DNA of 64,000 nucleotides, from contig CP064999.1 in the NCBI GenBank assembly GCA_016700115.1, positions 2,294,001 to 2,358,000 on the forward strand. Direction: 5' to 3'. This stretch comes from Sphingobacteriales bacterium (GTDB lineage Bacteria; Bacteroidota; Bacteroidia; Chitinophagales; UBA2359). The notes beneath the pieces are model-generated. The model searched no databases. It was not told the origin of the DNA and saw only the letters and a list, made by a program, of their open reading frames with translations. The translations under genes and the position numbers were made by a program. Shown here one piece after another: positions 37,490 to 46,232 of this stretch. Within the stretch, counting starts at the first letter, position 1. Every line of letters begins with the position of its first letter.

Positions 37490-37527
37490 TATTCTATAAG
37501 TTTACAGACACTTACCTATGTCTGAAC

Positions 37528-37558
37528 AAAAGCGTGTCGGGTTTCCTGACACGCTTTT
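37528..37558 (+). terminator. Rho-independent terminator after icd
   Basis: AAAAGCGTGTC (37528-37538) pairs perfectly with GACACGCTTTT (37548-37558), 9-nt loop. A 71-codon frame that begins at 37518 runs straight through this hairpin and is therefore not a gene. Confidence 0.9.
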
Positions 37559-37776
37559 CTTATGTGTGATAAGAGCGTGTTATAAGGAGTGCAAATTTCT
37601 GATTGGCCTTAGCTTAAGTGCCATGGGTACCTTTAACGTTTTGGAAGTGTTTTCTCTGAAAATGAAGCATATCCCCAAAAAGCGATATCTCTTGTTCGCC
37701 TTAAAAAAAGTTTCCAAAGGCGCTAAATTTTAACTGCACATTGAAAAAGTGTTCAATGCCCTGAAATAGACAATGG

Positions 37777-38367
37777 CTATTTTTTGATTCTATCGGGATG
37801 GGCATCTACAAAAGATTTCCAGTTCTTCGAGTTTCCGCCACCGGTGCTATTTCTTTTAGGGGTTTCTGATTTTTGGTAAATGGCAGAACCAATCTGCAAA
37901 TGATGACATAAGGCAACACCAAGCGCATCAGTGGCATCAAAATACTTTGGGATGGCATCTAACTTTAAAATACTTTGCAACATTGCAGACACCTGTTCTT
38001 TAGAACTATTGCCATTTCCGGTGATGGATTGTTTGATTTTTCTGGGCGAATATTCCGTTACAGGGATATCTTTGAGCATAGAGGCGGTAATAACTACCCC
38101 TTGTGCCCGTCCTAATTTCAGCATAGACTGCACATTATTGCCATAAAAAGGTGCTTCAACTGCGACCTCATCAGGCAGGTATGTTTCAAGAATAAAAGTA
38201 ATTTTTTCAAAAATCCGCTTCAATTTATTGTAATGTCCCGCACATTTATTCAAATGCACTACTCCAAGGCTCAATAATTGTATATTTTTGCCTTGTATTT
38301 CGATGACCGAATAACCTAAAACGGTGGTACCCGGGTCAATTCCTAATATTTTGATGCCTTTTTTCAT
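37777..38367 (-). CDS. ruvC: Crossover junction endodeoxyribonuclease RuvC
   Basis: The protein has 196 residues. RuvC resolves Holliday junctions with RuvAB during homologous recombination. The first catalytic Asp lies in GIDPGTTVLGYSVIE (D11). EAPFYGNNVQSMLKLGRAQG (Glu at about 71) and DATDALGVALCHH (two Asp near 141-144) complete the tetrad. The last 30 residues are basic and probably disordered, a tail longer than in E. coli. It is convergent with icd and divergent from the 38480 gene. Family and role are firm. Confidence 0.95.
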   Translation of the reverse strand: MKKGIKILGIDPGTTVLGYSVIEIQGKNIQLLSLGVVHLNKCAGHYNKLKRIFEKITFILETYLPDEVAVEAPFYGNNVQSMLKLGRAQGVVITASMLKDIPVTEYSPRKIKQSITGNGNSSKEQVSAMLQSILKLDAIPKYFDATDALGVALCHHLQIGSAIYQKSETPKRNSTGGGNSKNWKSFVDAHPDRIKK

Positions 38368-38479
38368 CGGTTTTTGGTTTTGAAGGTCATTCCTTTTTCA
38401 TCTTTGGACGGATGATTAACAATGTATTTATACCCTGTGTTGAGTATTAGATACTATCGTTTTATTTACTATAACAACT

Positions 38480-39523
38480 ATGCTTCAGATTACCAATCGG
38501 TTTCACAATATACAAAAGTCGAATGTAGGGATATTTCTGCTAAAAATAGGGATTGCCTTTTTATTGGGCTATATAATCTACCGGCAATTACATGGTAAAA
38601 CCAATCTTACCGATGTTTGGACAACTTTAAAAAATGCCGGAAGTATTCAGGGAATCCTCAGTTTGGTGGTTGCTGTGTTATTGGTTGGTGCAAACTGGGG
38701 CTTGGAGGCTTTGAAATGGCAACGTGTTTTGAAGCCTTTGGAAAGAATTAGTTTTTCCGGGAGTATTAAAAGTATATTATGCGGCGTAACTGTTTCGATG
38801 CTAACGCCCAATAGAACCGGTGAGTATGTCGGACGTATTCTGACGCTTCAACAGGAAGATAGTTTTAAGGCAATTCCTCTTGCTTTGACCTGTAGCTTTT
38901 CCCAATTATTGGTAAATCTGACGCTGGGATTTACGGCGTTTTTTTTATTTTGTTTCTATTATTCAGGTCTGACTTTTCTTTTGAGTATGGCTTTTATAGG
39001 TTTAGCCGTCTCCTTAATCAGCACTGCCCTGTTTTTTTATTTTAAAATTCATGCGTTACCTCAATTTTTACGAGGCCGTTTTTTTAAAAAAGTTTCTGAT
39101 TTTGTTGCTCCCCTGAAACTGACAGACCACAAAACTCTTCTTATTCTTCTGTTTTGGTCTTTAGTCAGATATATGGTTTACACAATGCAGTATATTTTTT
39201 TGCTTCATGCTTTTGGCATCTCATTTAGTTGGGCAGAAGCCTGTATTTTGATTTGCAGCATATACTTTGTTCAGACATTTATTCCTTCAATTGCTATGGC
39301 CGAATTGGGTGTCAGGGGGAATTTAGCACTCTATTTTATTGGATTTACCGCCGGCACTTCAGCGGCCATTCTTTCGGCTACTTTTTGTCTGTGGTTGATA
39401 AACCTGCTCATTCCTTCATTGGCAGGCCTTGTTTTTATCACACAATCGGGCAATTTTGAAAAGCTTTTCCGAACAAGTCAAACTAAAGAATTGGCAACTG
39501 TAAAAGTTGTTACGAAAAACTGA
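38480..39523 (+). CDS. Lysylphosphatidylglycerol-synthase-like flippase-domain membrane protein (UPF0104/YbhN family)
   Basis: The protein has 347 residues and about eight membrane segments. The conserved ANWGLEALKWQRVL and SMLTPNRTGEYVGR motifs (about 70-83 and 112-126) are characteristic of the AglD/YbhN/MprF-N membrane domain. It lacks the cytoplasmic aminoacyl-transfer domain of MprF, so it is not an amino-acyl-lipid synthase by itself. Related proteins are thought to move lipids across the membrane; the substrate is unknown here. It follows ruvC divergently and precedes the surface-protein array by 157 bp. The gap contains an AT-rich inverted repeat (39608-39629) of unknown role. Confidence 0.85.
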   Translation: MLQITNRFHNIQKSNVGIFLLKIGIAFLLGYIIYRQLHGKTNLTDVWTTLKNAGSIQGILSLVVAVLLVGANWGLEALKWQRVLKPLERISFSGSIKSILCGVTVSMLTPNRTGEYVGRILTLQQEDSFKAIPLALTCSFSQLLVNLTLGFTAFFLFCFYYSGLTFLLSMAFIGLAVSLISTALFFYFKIHALPQFLRGRFFKKVSDFVAPLKLTDHKTLLILLFWSLVRYMVYTMQYIFLLHAFGISFSWAEACILICSIYFVQTFIPSIAMAELGVRGNLALYFIGFTAGTSAAILSATFCLWLINLLIPSLAGLVFITQSGNFEKLFRTSQTKELATVKVVTKN

Positions 39524-39680
39524 AAAACTGTTTTTATAGCTTAATGTTTCCGGGGGACGTATAAATTAAAAAGGAGGTAAATGCCCAACAGTGGTTACTT
39601 CCTGTTATTTTTTGTATATTTACAAAAAAATATCCCAAACAAGTCGGTATTTTTAGGTGTATCGCTAAAAACCCCACAAC

Positions 39681-42140
39681 ATGAAATCACGAAACATTTT
39701 TTTGATGGCTGTTTTATTGGTTTTGGTGAAAGGTTTCGCTGAGGCGCAAACTACTTTTGGCCCGCAGCAGGTGATTGTACAAACTGAAACCGATGCTCCA
39801 AGTTCTGTTTATACCGCTGATTTAGATAATGATGGTGATATAGATGTCTTGTCTGCTTCATCTAAGGACAATAAAATAGCCTGGTATGAAAACGATGGTA
39901 TGGGCAACTTTGGGGGACAGCAAATCATCACCACTGTCGCTAATGGCGCAAGTTCTGTATATGCCGCCGATTTGGATGGAGATGGGGATTTTGATGTCTT
40001 GTCAGCATCTGAGTATAATAATAAAATAGCTTGGTATGAAAACTATGGCACGGGCAATTTTGGCTCACAGCAAATCATCACCACTGCTGTTTCTAGTGCA
40101 CGGTCTGTTTATTCCGCCGATTTGGACGGCGACGGCGATTTAGATGTTTTGTCGGCTTCTTTTCTTGATAATAAAATAGCATGGTACGAAAACGATGGCA
40201 TGGGCAACTTTGGAGCACAGCAAATCATATCCACCTCCATCTATAACACCCAATCCGTTTATGCCGCCGATTTGAACGGAGACGGGGATATAGACGTTTT
40301 GTCGACTTCTTATAATGATGGCAAAATAGCCTGGTTTGAAAACGATGGTGCCGGCAACTTTGGAGTGCAGCAAGTCATATCCAACTCTGCTGATGGTGCA
40401 TGGTCTGTTTATGCTGCCGATTTGGACGGAGATGGTGATTTTGATGTGTTGTCGGCATCTATTGATGATGACAAAATAGCATGGTATGAAAACAATGGCG
40501 TAGGTAATTTCAGCACACAACAAATCATCACCACTGCTGCCAATGGCGCAAACGCTGTACATGCCACCGATTTAGACGGCGATGGAGATGTGGATGTATT
40601 GTCGGCTTCTTCGGGTGATAACAAAATAGCTTGGTACGAAAACGATGGCGTAGGTAATTTCAGTACACAGCAAATTATCACCACTACTGCCAATGGCGCA
40701 AACACTGTATATGCCGCCGATTTAGACGGCGATGGAGATGTGGATGTATTGTCAGCTTCTTCAGAGGATGACAAAATAGCTTGGTACGAAAACGATGGCG
40801 CAGGAAACTTTGGAGTTCCGCATATCATCTCCACCTCAGCCGATGGCGCAAGATCCGTTTATACCGCAGATTTAGATGGCGATGGCGATATGGATGTTTT
40901 GTCCGCTTCTGCTGTTGATGACAAAATAGCATGGTATGAAAATGACGGCGCAGGCAATTTCGGCAAACAGCAACTCATCTCCTTTAATGCCAATGGCGCA
41001 AATTCTGTTCACGCCGAAGATTTGGACGGCGATGGTGATATGGATGTCTTGTCCGCTTCTTATTATGACGACAAAATAGCTTGGTATGAAAATGATGGCA
41101 CGGGCAACTTTGGGGCACAGCAAATCATTACCTTTGAGTCCGATTGGGCTTCGTCAGTTTATGCTGCCGATTTGGACGGCGATGGCGATATAGACGTTTT
41201 GTCGGCTTCCTTTAATGACAATGAAATAACTTGGCACGAAAACGATGGCACGGGCAACTTTGGTATTCACCATAATATTTTCGCCTCTGCCAATGGCGCA
41301 AACTCTGTGTATGCCGCCGATTTAGACGGCGATGGGGATATAGACGTTTTGTCGGCATCTTGGGTTGACGACAAAATAGCCTGGTATGAAAACGGCGGGA
41401 TAGGAAACTTTGGACCTCAGCAAATCATCACCACCGCTGCAAATGGTGCATATTCTGTTTATGCCGCTGATTTGGATAGCGATGGCGATTTGGACGTTTT
41501 GTCGGCTTCTCTGAATGACGATAAAATAGCATGGTATGAAAACGACGGCGTAGGCAACTTTGGTGCTGAGCAAATCATATCCATTACTGCCATCGGTGCA
41601 TTGTCTGTATCTGTCTCAGATTTGGATGGAGACGGAGACATGGACGTGTTGTCAGCTTCTAATGTTGATGACAAAATAGCATGGTATGAAAACGATGGCG
41701 CGGGTAACTTTGGAACACAGCAAATAATATCTACGGAAGCAGATGGTCCAAGGGCTGTTTATGCCGCAGATTTGGACGGGGATGGGGATTTAGACGTTTT
41801 GTCGGCATCGTACAATGATAGCAAAATAGCCTGGTACGAAAATCTTTTAGAAACCGTAGTCGGTTTTTCGGGTTCACAAAATGTACCAGCAATTGCTTTC
41901 CACTTAACACCAAACCCCACACGAAACTCCGCCACACTAACCTACACCTCCCCACAATCCCAACCCGTTACCCTTAGTCTTTACGACCTGACCGGAAGAC
42001 TGCTGTTTGAAAAAAACCTACAGCCAACCTTTGGAACAAACAACTACGTTTTAGATATGCTGCTATACCCTCAGGGTTTGTATGTGGTCACGCTCAACAA
42101 CGGGATTGAGGTGGTATCGGGGAAAGTAGTGAAGGAGTAG
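39681..42140 (+). CDS. VCBS/FG-GAP-repeat T9SS surface protein, paralogue 1 (intact)
   Basis: The protein has 819 residues. A signal peptide ends before QTTFGPQQVI, a mature start shared by most paralogues of the array. Residues about 40-725 consist of 50-residue repeats, each with the Ca2+-binding-type loop DLDGDGDxDVLSAS and the WYENDGxGNFG strand, typical of FG-GAP/VCBS beta-propeller blades. Fourteen unit starts are exactly 150 bp apart with no indel; fourteen would suit two seven-bladed propellers. The T9SS type A sorting domain is at about 740-819 (PNPTRNSATLTYTSPQ ... YDLTGRLLFEKN ... GLYVVTLNNG), ending VSGKVVKE. Ligand and role are unknown; such propellers often bind carbohydrates or proteins outside the cell. 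Confidence 0.9.
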   Translation: MKSRNIFLMAVLLVLVKGFAEAQTTFGPQQVIVQTETDAPSSVYTADLDNDGDIDVLSASSKDNKIAWYENDGMGNFGGQQIITTVANGASSVYAADLDGDGDFDVLSASEYNNKIAWYENYGTGNFGSQQIITTAVSSARSVYSADLDGDGDLDVLSASFLDNKIAWYENDGMGNFGAQQIISTSIYNTQSVYAADLNGDGDIDVLSTSYNDGKIAWFENDGAGNFGVQQVISNSADGAWSVYAADLDGDGDFDVLSASIDDDKIAWYENNGVGNFSTQQIITTAANGANAVHATDLDGDGDVDVLSASSGDNKIAWYENDGVGNFSTQQIITTTANGANTVYAADLDGDGDVDVLSASSEDDKIAWYENDGAGNFGVPHIISTSADGARSVYTADLDGDGDMDVLSASAVDDKIAWYENDGAGNFGKQQLISFNANGANSVHAEDLDGDGDMDVLSASYYDDKIAWYENDGTGNFGAQQIITFESDWASSVYAADLDGDGDIDVLSASFNDNEITWHENDGTGNFGIHHNIFASANGANSVYAADLDGDGDIDVLSASWVDDKIAWYENGGIGNFGPQQIITTAANGAYSVYAADLDSDGDLDVLSASLNDDKIAWYENDGVGNFGAEQIISITAIGALSVSVSDLDGDGDMDVLSASNVDDKIAWYENDGAGNFGTQQIISTEADGPRAVYAADLDGDGDLDVLSASYNDSKIAWYENLLETVVGFSGSQNVPAIAFHLTPNPTRNSATLTYTSPQSQPVTLSLYDLTGRLLFEKNLQPTFGTNNYVLDMLLYPQGLYVVTLNNGIEVVSGKVVKE
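39801..41850 (+). repeat. Fourteen tandem 150-bp VCBS repeats, exact phasing
   Basis: Unit starts (the SVYAADLDG codons) fall at 39801, 39951, 40101 and so on every 150 bp to 41751. The last unit is cut after about 100 bp, where the sorting domain linker begins. Long stretches are shared between units at DNA level, pointing to recent tandem amplification or homogenisation. Confidence 0.93.
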
Positions 42141-42214
42141 GGAGGCATCATTGATAACTCCTTTCGTTTCACATCTAATATCTTTCGTTTTCTCTACCAT
42201 AAAATTCAACAACT

Positions 42215-45200
42215 ATGAAAAAATTATACGTTTATTTGGTTATTATTCTTGGCATCTTAGTTGCCGGTAGTGGTTATTCGCAAACCACCTTTGGACCTCA
42301 GCAGGTGATAGCGCAATTAGAAGTCAATAACCCCACCGAAGTATATAGTGCAGATATTAATTCCGATGGATTATTGGATATTATAGTAGTTCACTCGGAT
42401 TGGTCTTTAGTGTCGTGGTTTAAAAATGACGGAAACAACAGTTTTCAACGCGCTCAAGTACTCGTTGAAGGGTTTTTAGCAGGAATAATCGTCACAGATG
42501 TTGATGGTGATGACGATGTAGATTTTTTAGGTTTTGATGGAAATCAAGTCAAATGGTTTCTCAATAATGGGAATGGTAGTTTTGGCATACCTCAAACAAT
42601 AAATCTCCCCAATACTATAAGGGATATAAAATATTCAGATTTTGATCTGGATGGAGATAATGATATTTTGCTTGCCATAAATAACCAATTGGTGTGGCTG
42701 TCAAATAATGGAGAGGGGGTCTTTGGTTCAGCCCAACCAATGGTTGACGTTCAACCTACTTATGCCGGTAGTGTGGATGTAGCAGATGTAAACAATGACG
42801 CTTTACCTGATATAGTAGCCGGTTTTGAAGGAGGCAGATTGGTTTGGTATGCCAACGATGGAAGCGGGAACTTTGGACCCAAACAATTAATAGGAGATCC
42901 GCTTTACCAGCCTTCCTATATCGCTACTGCCGATTTAGATTCAGACGGAGATAACGATATTTTAATCCATTACGGAACACTACAAGATTTTGAAAACCCT
43001 ACGCTACGGTTAGCTTGGTTGCCTAATGATGGCAGTAATAATTTTGGCCCTGTACAAGATATTTTTGCTCCTTCGTACGGATATGGAATGGGCGGTGGTG
43101 AAGCATCTAATTTTTACAGTATTCAGTTGTTAGATTATGACTATGATGGAGATTTAGACATAGTCAGCACATTAGGTCTTAGCAATTGGGAAGAAAACAG
43201 CGTTTTGCTGAACATAACTTACAATAATGGAATCGGTCAGTTTACTACGTCTTCAAATTTGCAGGAATATTGTACCAGTTTATATTTAAACGCTGTGGAT
43301 TTAAATTCTGATGGATTGTGGGATATTGTAAACAGCAAAAGCAGAGAAGATTATGTAGGGATACGTTTTGATGGTTTTCCGGAAATACCCTTAACCTACA
43401 CTTCTTGCTCCTATATACAAAATATTTATCCTGTATATTTAAATGACGATAATCTAATTGACTTTGTAACCATAAATTACGATGTTGATATGATATTAGG
43501 TTATTTGACATATTATACCCAAACAGAAACAGGCGATTTTATTACCCTAAAAATTCAACACCCTGATTGTGCAGGTTTCTTTTATTTATCGCCAATGATA
43601 GTTCTGTACATAGGCAAATTTGATAACGACGATTTTATTGATTTGATAACTTTGGATTTTGATGGACAGGTGAAGTTATATAGAGGCTTTGTTTATACAA
43701 GTGGATATTATTATGTTGATGATGCGGTGCCACTTGAAATCACTTTTTCAAACAATACTTATGATATTCGTTTTTCAGATTTGAACAATGATGGAGCAAT
43801 AGATATAGTATCAGTAGATGAAACAGAACTTTTTTTTAGTGTTTTTTTAAACAATGGGGATGGAAATTTTGACAACTTCTACTCATTCTATTCTTTTGAT
43901 TACAGCAACTGGTTAATAGAAGACTTTGACAATAATGGGCTGAAAGATATAGGTGTTATTTCCGGCAATTTGTTAATCTGGCATGTAAATACCGGAGAGG
44001 ACTTTCAACTATTACCTGAAATTAGCTTACCCGTCAGCGATAGTATTTCAAATACATCTAACAATGAAGATTTTAATGGGGACGGCTTCTCTGATTTCTT
44101 TTTAAGTCAGGATTCACAATTTTTATGGTTACCCGCCAATGGAACAGGTAGTTTTGGAACTCCACAGGTTATTGGTGAAGCCGATATGTCTAATGTTCAG
44201 TTAGTAGATATGGATCTTGATGGAGATATGGACTTAATTGGTCTATTGGCATCTAATATAGTGTTTTTTGAAAATCTGGGCTATGGAATTTTTAGTCCGA
44301 TACAACAAATGATAACGGATATTCCCATCAATACTATGAGCATGAAAATGGTTGATATGGATGGGGATTTTGATTTAGATGTTGTAATTGCAAGTACAAA
44401 TTACTTTTCGATACCTTTTGAATCATCAATAGTATGGTATGAAAATATGTCTGACAACCAGCAAATCTCAGGAACGGTGTTTTACGATAACAACCAAAAC
44501 GGGCTACTCGATGAAGACGATTTCGGTTTAAATTTTCAAAACATTACCCTTACTCCAAACGTAGTAAACACATATTCCAATTCAAACGGAGGATTTACTT
44601 TTGTTACCCCCAATGCCGGCGAGTACAATTTAACTTTTAATTTGCCGGAGGGATGGGCAGCAACTTCGCCCACAACGTTATCAGTAAGTGTTTCCACTGT
44701 ACAAGGAAGTAGCGATAACAATTTTGGCATTTACCCCATTAGCCCTATTTCTGATATTCAAACCTATATTAACTCCGGCTTAAACCGATGCAGTAACTCT
44801 GTGCCTTATTACCTCACCATTGCAAACGAAGGAACAGCAATAGAAGACATGACAATTGTTGCTTTTCAGCCTGACCCTCTGCTTACTTTTTCCTTTGCTT
44901 TTCTCCCTCCCGATTCAATAAGTACTTCCGGAGTGATTTACTGGCATGTTAATAATCTGTTGCCTAATAGCAACAGCTTATTGACAGCATACTTTCAAGC
45001 CCCCGATTTTACTAATATAGGTTCTTACTTGCAAAACAGCCTGTCTGCTACATGCTACAACAATACAGGTAATCCAACTGACACAGCTACTTATACTTAC
45101 ACCCCCATAGTTGTATGCGCCTACGACCCCAACGATAAAACGGTTACTCCCGAAGGAATTTGGGAGCAAAACTATACCCTTGTTGACGAGGAACTGTTTT

Positions 45201-46120
45201 ATACCATCCGTTTCCAAAACACCGGCAACGACACCGCTTTTTACGTGCGCATCACCGATGTGCTTTCTCCACATTTAGACCACAGCACCTTCCGAATCGT
45301 CAACAGCAGCCATGACATGCAAACCTACCGCTACCCGGACGGTTTGGTAGAATTTCATTTTCACGATATCATGCTGCCCGACAGCACAACCAACGAACCC
45401 GGCAGTCACGGCTTCGTGATGTTTGCTGTTAAACCTCTCCCCAGCTTATCCGATAACACCCCCGTAAACAACACCGCCGACATTTACTTTGACCAAAACC
45501 CGCCCATCATCACCAATACCACTCTGAATACGCTGGTTTACGAACTGCCTGCCTCGCCCCCTCTGCCCATAACGCTCACCCGATTCACCGGTACGGTTCA
45601 ACCCCAAGACAACCTCCTCCAATGGACAACGGCAGCAGAGGTTAACAATGCCTACTTCACCCTCCAATACTCACCTAATGGCAACGAGTTTACTTCCCTC
45701 GCCCAAATAGCCGGAGCAGGCACTGCCTCCGCCGCAAAGAGTTACCAATATACCCACGCCAATCCCTATCCGCTCACCTACTACCGCCTCCTCCAAACCG
45801 ATTACGACGGAACCACAAGGCAGGCAGGAGAAGTCATCACCCTGAACCGGACCCAGTCCGTTGCGGGTTTAGGTATAACCCATATCTTGCCCAACCCCAC
45901 ACGAAACTCCGCCACCCTAATCTACACCTCCCCACAAACCCAACCCGTTACCCTAATCCTATACGACCTGACCGGCAGGCTGCTGCATGAAGCAACAATA
46001 CAGGCTACCATCGGAACAAACAATTGCGTTTTGGATATGCTGCCCTATCCGCAGGGTTTGTATGTGGTAACGCTCAACAATGGGGTGGAGGTGGTTTCGG
46101 GGAAGGTGGTGAAGGAGTAG
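42215..46120 (+). CDS. VCBS-repeat T9SS surface protein, paralogue 2 (intact, long architecture)
   Basis: The protein has 1301 residues. A signal peptide ends before QTTFGPQQVI. Residues about 30-745 are diverged VCBS/FG-GAP units (DLDGDxD loops, LVWxxNDGxGxFG). Residues about 749-960 begin with a SdrD-B-like segment (GTVFYDNNQNGLLDEDDFG). At about 965-1120 follows a domain with the CAYDPNDKTVTP signature and YTIRFQNTGNDTAFYVRI, common in T9SS cargo (DUF7619 in recent Pfam, from memory). A fibronectin-like segment comes next (about 1120-1220), then the T9SS sorting domain. About 380 bp of its 3' half (45344-45723) match 50088-50467 of paralogue 3 without a mismatch by my reading, showing recent gene conversion. 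Starts 74 bp after paralogue 1. Confidence 0.9.
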   Translation: MKKLYVYLVIILGILVAGSGYSQTTFGPQQVIAQLEVNNPTEVYSADINSDGLLDIIVVHSDWSLVSWFKNDGNNSFQRAQVLVEGFLAGIIVTDVDGDDDVDFLGFDGNQVKWFLNNGNGSFGIPQTINLPNTIRDIKYSDFDLDGDNDILLAINNQLVWLSNNGEGVFGSAQPMVDVQPTYAGSVDVADVNNDALPDIVAGFEGGRLVWYANDGSGNFGPKQLIGDPLYQPSYIATADLDSDGDNDILIHYGTLQDFENPTLRLAWLPNDGSNNFGPVQDIFAPSYGYGMGGGEASNFYSIQLLDYDYDGDLDIVSTLGLSNWEENSVLLNITYNNGIGQFTTSSNLQEYCTSLYLNAVDLNSDGLWDIVNSKSREDYVGIRFDGFPEIPLTYTSCSYIQNIYPVYLNDDNLIDFVTINYDVDMILGYLTYYTQTETGDFITLKIQHPDCAGFFYLSPMIVLYIGKFDNDDFIDLITLDFDGQVKLYRGFVYTSGYYYVDDAVPLEITFSNNTYDIRFSDLNNDGAIDIVSVDETELFFSVFLNNGDGNFDNFYSFYSFDYSNWLIEDFDNNGLKDIGVISGNLLIWHVNTGEDFQLLPEISLPVSDSISNTSNNEDFNGDGFSDFFLSQDSQFLWLPANGTGSFGTPQVIGEADMSNVQLVDMDLDGDMDLIGLLASNIVFFENLGYGIFSPIQQMITDIPINTMSMKMVDMDGDFDLDVVIASTNYFSIPFESSIVWYENMSDNQQISGTVFYDNNQNGLLDEDDFGLNFQNITLTPNVVNTYSNSNGGFTFVTPNAGEYNLTFNLPEGWAATSPTTLSVSVSTVQGSSDNNFGIYPISPISDIQTYINSGLNRCSNSVPYYLTIANEGTAIEDMTIVAFQPDPLLTFSFAFLPPDSISTSGVIYWHVNNLLPNSNSLLTAYFQAPDFTNIGSYLQNSLSATCYNNTGNPTDTATYTYTPIVVCAYDPNDKTVTPEGIWEQNYTLVDEELFYTIRFQNTGNDTAFYVRITDVLSPHLDHSTFRIVNSSHDMQTYRYPDGLVEFHFHDIMLPDSTTNEPGSHGFVMFAVKPLPSLSDNTPVNNTADIYFDQNPPIITNTTLNTLVYELPASPPLPITLTRFTGTVQPQDNLLQWTTAAEVNNAYFTLQYSPNGNEFTSLAQIAGAGTASAAKSYQYTHANPYPLTYYRLLQTDYDGTTRQAGEVITLNRTQSVAGLGITHILPNPTRNSATLIYTSPQTQPVTLILYDLTGRLLHEATIQATIGTNNCVLDMLPYPQGLYVVTLNNGVEVVSGKVVKE

Positions 46121-46232
46121 ATTGGATAAGTGGTAAGGCATAAGTGGTAAGTTCTTTCGTCTTATGTCTTTCATCTTTCGTCTAATATCTTACTCTTAAA
46201 AAATTTATTTCAACCACTTAAAAATAAGAACA
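46121..46232 (+). repeat. Shared leader repeat, copy 1
   Basis: This 112-bp intergenic sequence precedes paralogue 3. It recurs before paralogue 6 (split by an IS) and before paralogue 7. It contains a 12-bp direct repeat ATAAGTGGTAAG twice (14-bp period), TCTTTCGTCT-like repeats, and ACCACTTA (46213-46220) complementary to TAAGTGGT (46127-46134 and 46141-46148), so the transcript could fold with two alternative partners. Confidence 0.85.

Noticed and set aside
37518..37733. A 71-codon plus-strand frame after icd
   Set aside because: It starts just before and reads through a perfect terminator hairpin (37528-37558), and the peptide resembles no family.
39608..39629. AT-rich inverted repeat TTTTTTGTA-N4-TACAAAAAA before the array
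   Set aside because: It has no GC core, so it is weak as a terminator; its role as an operator cannot be supported from sequence alone.
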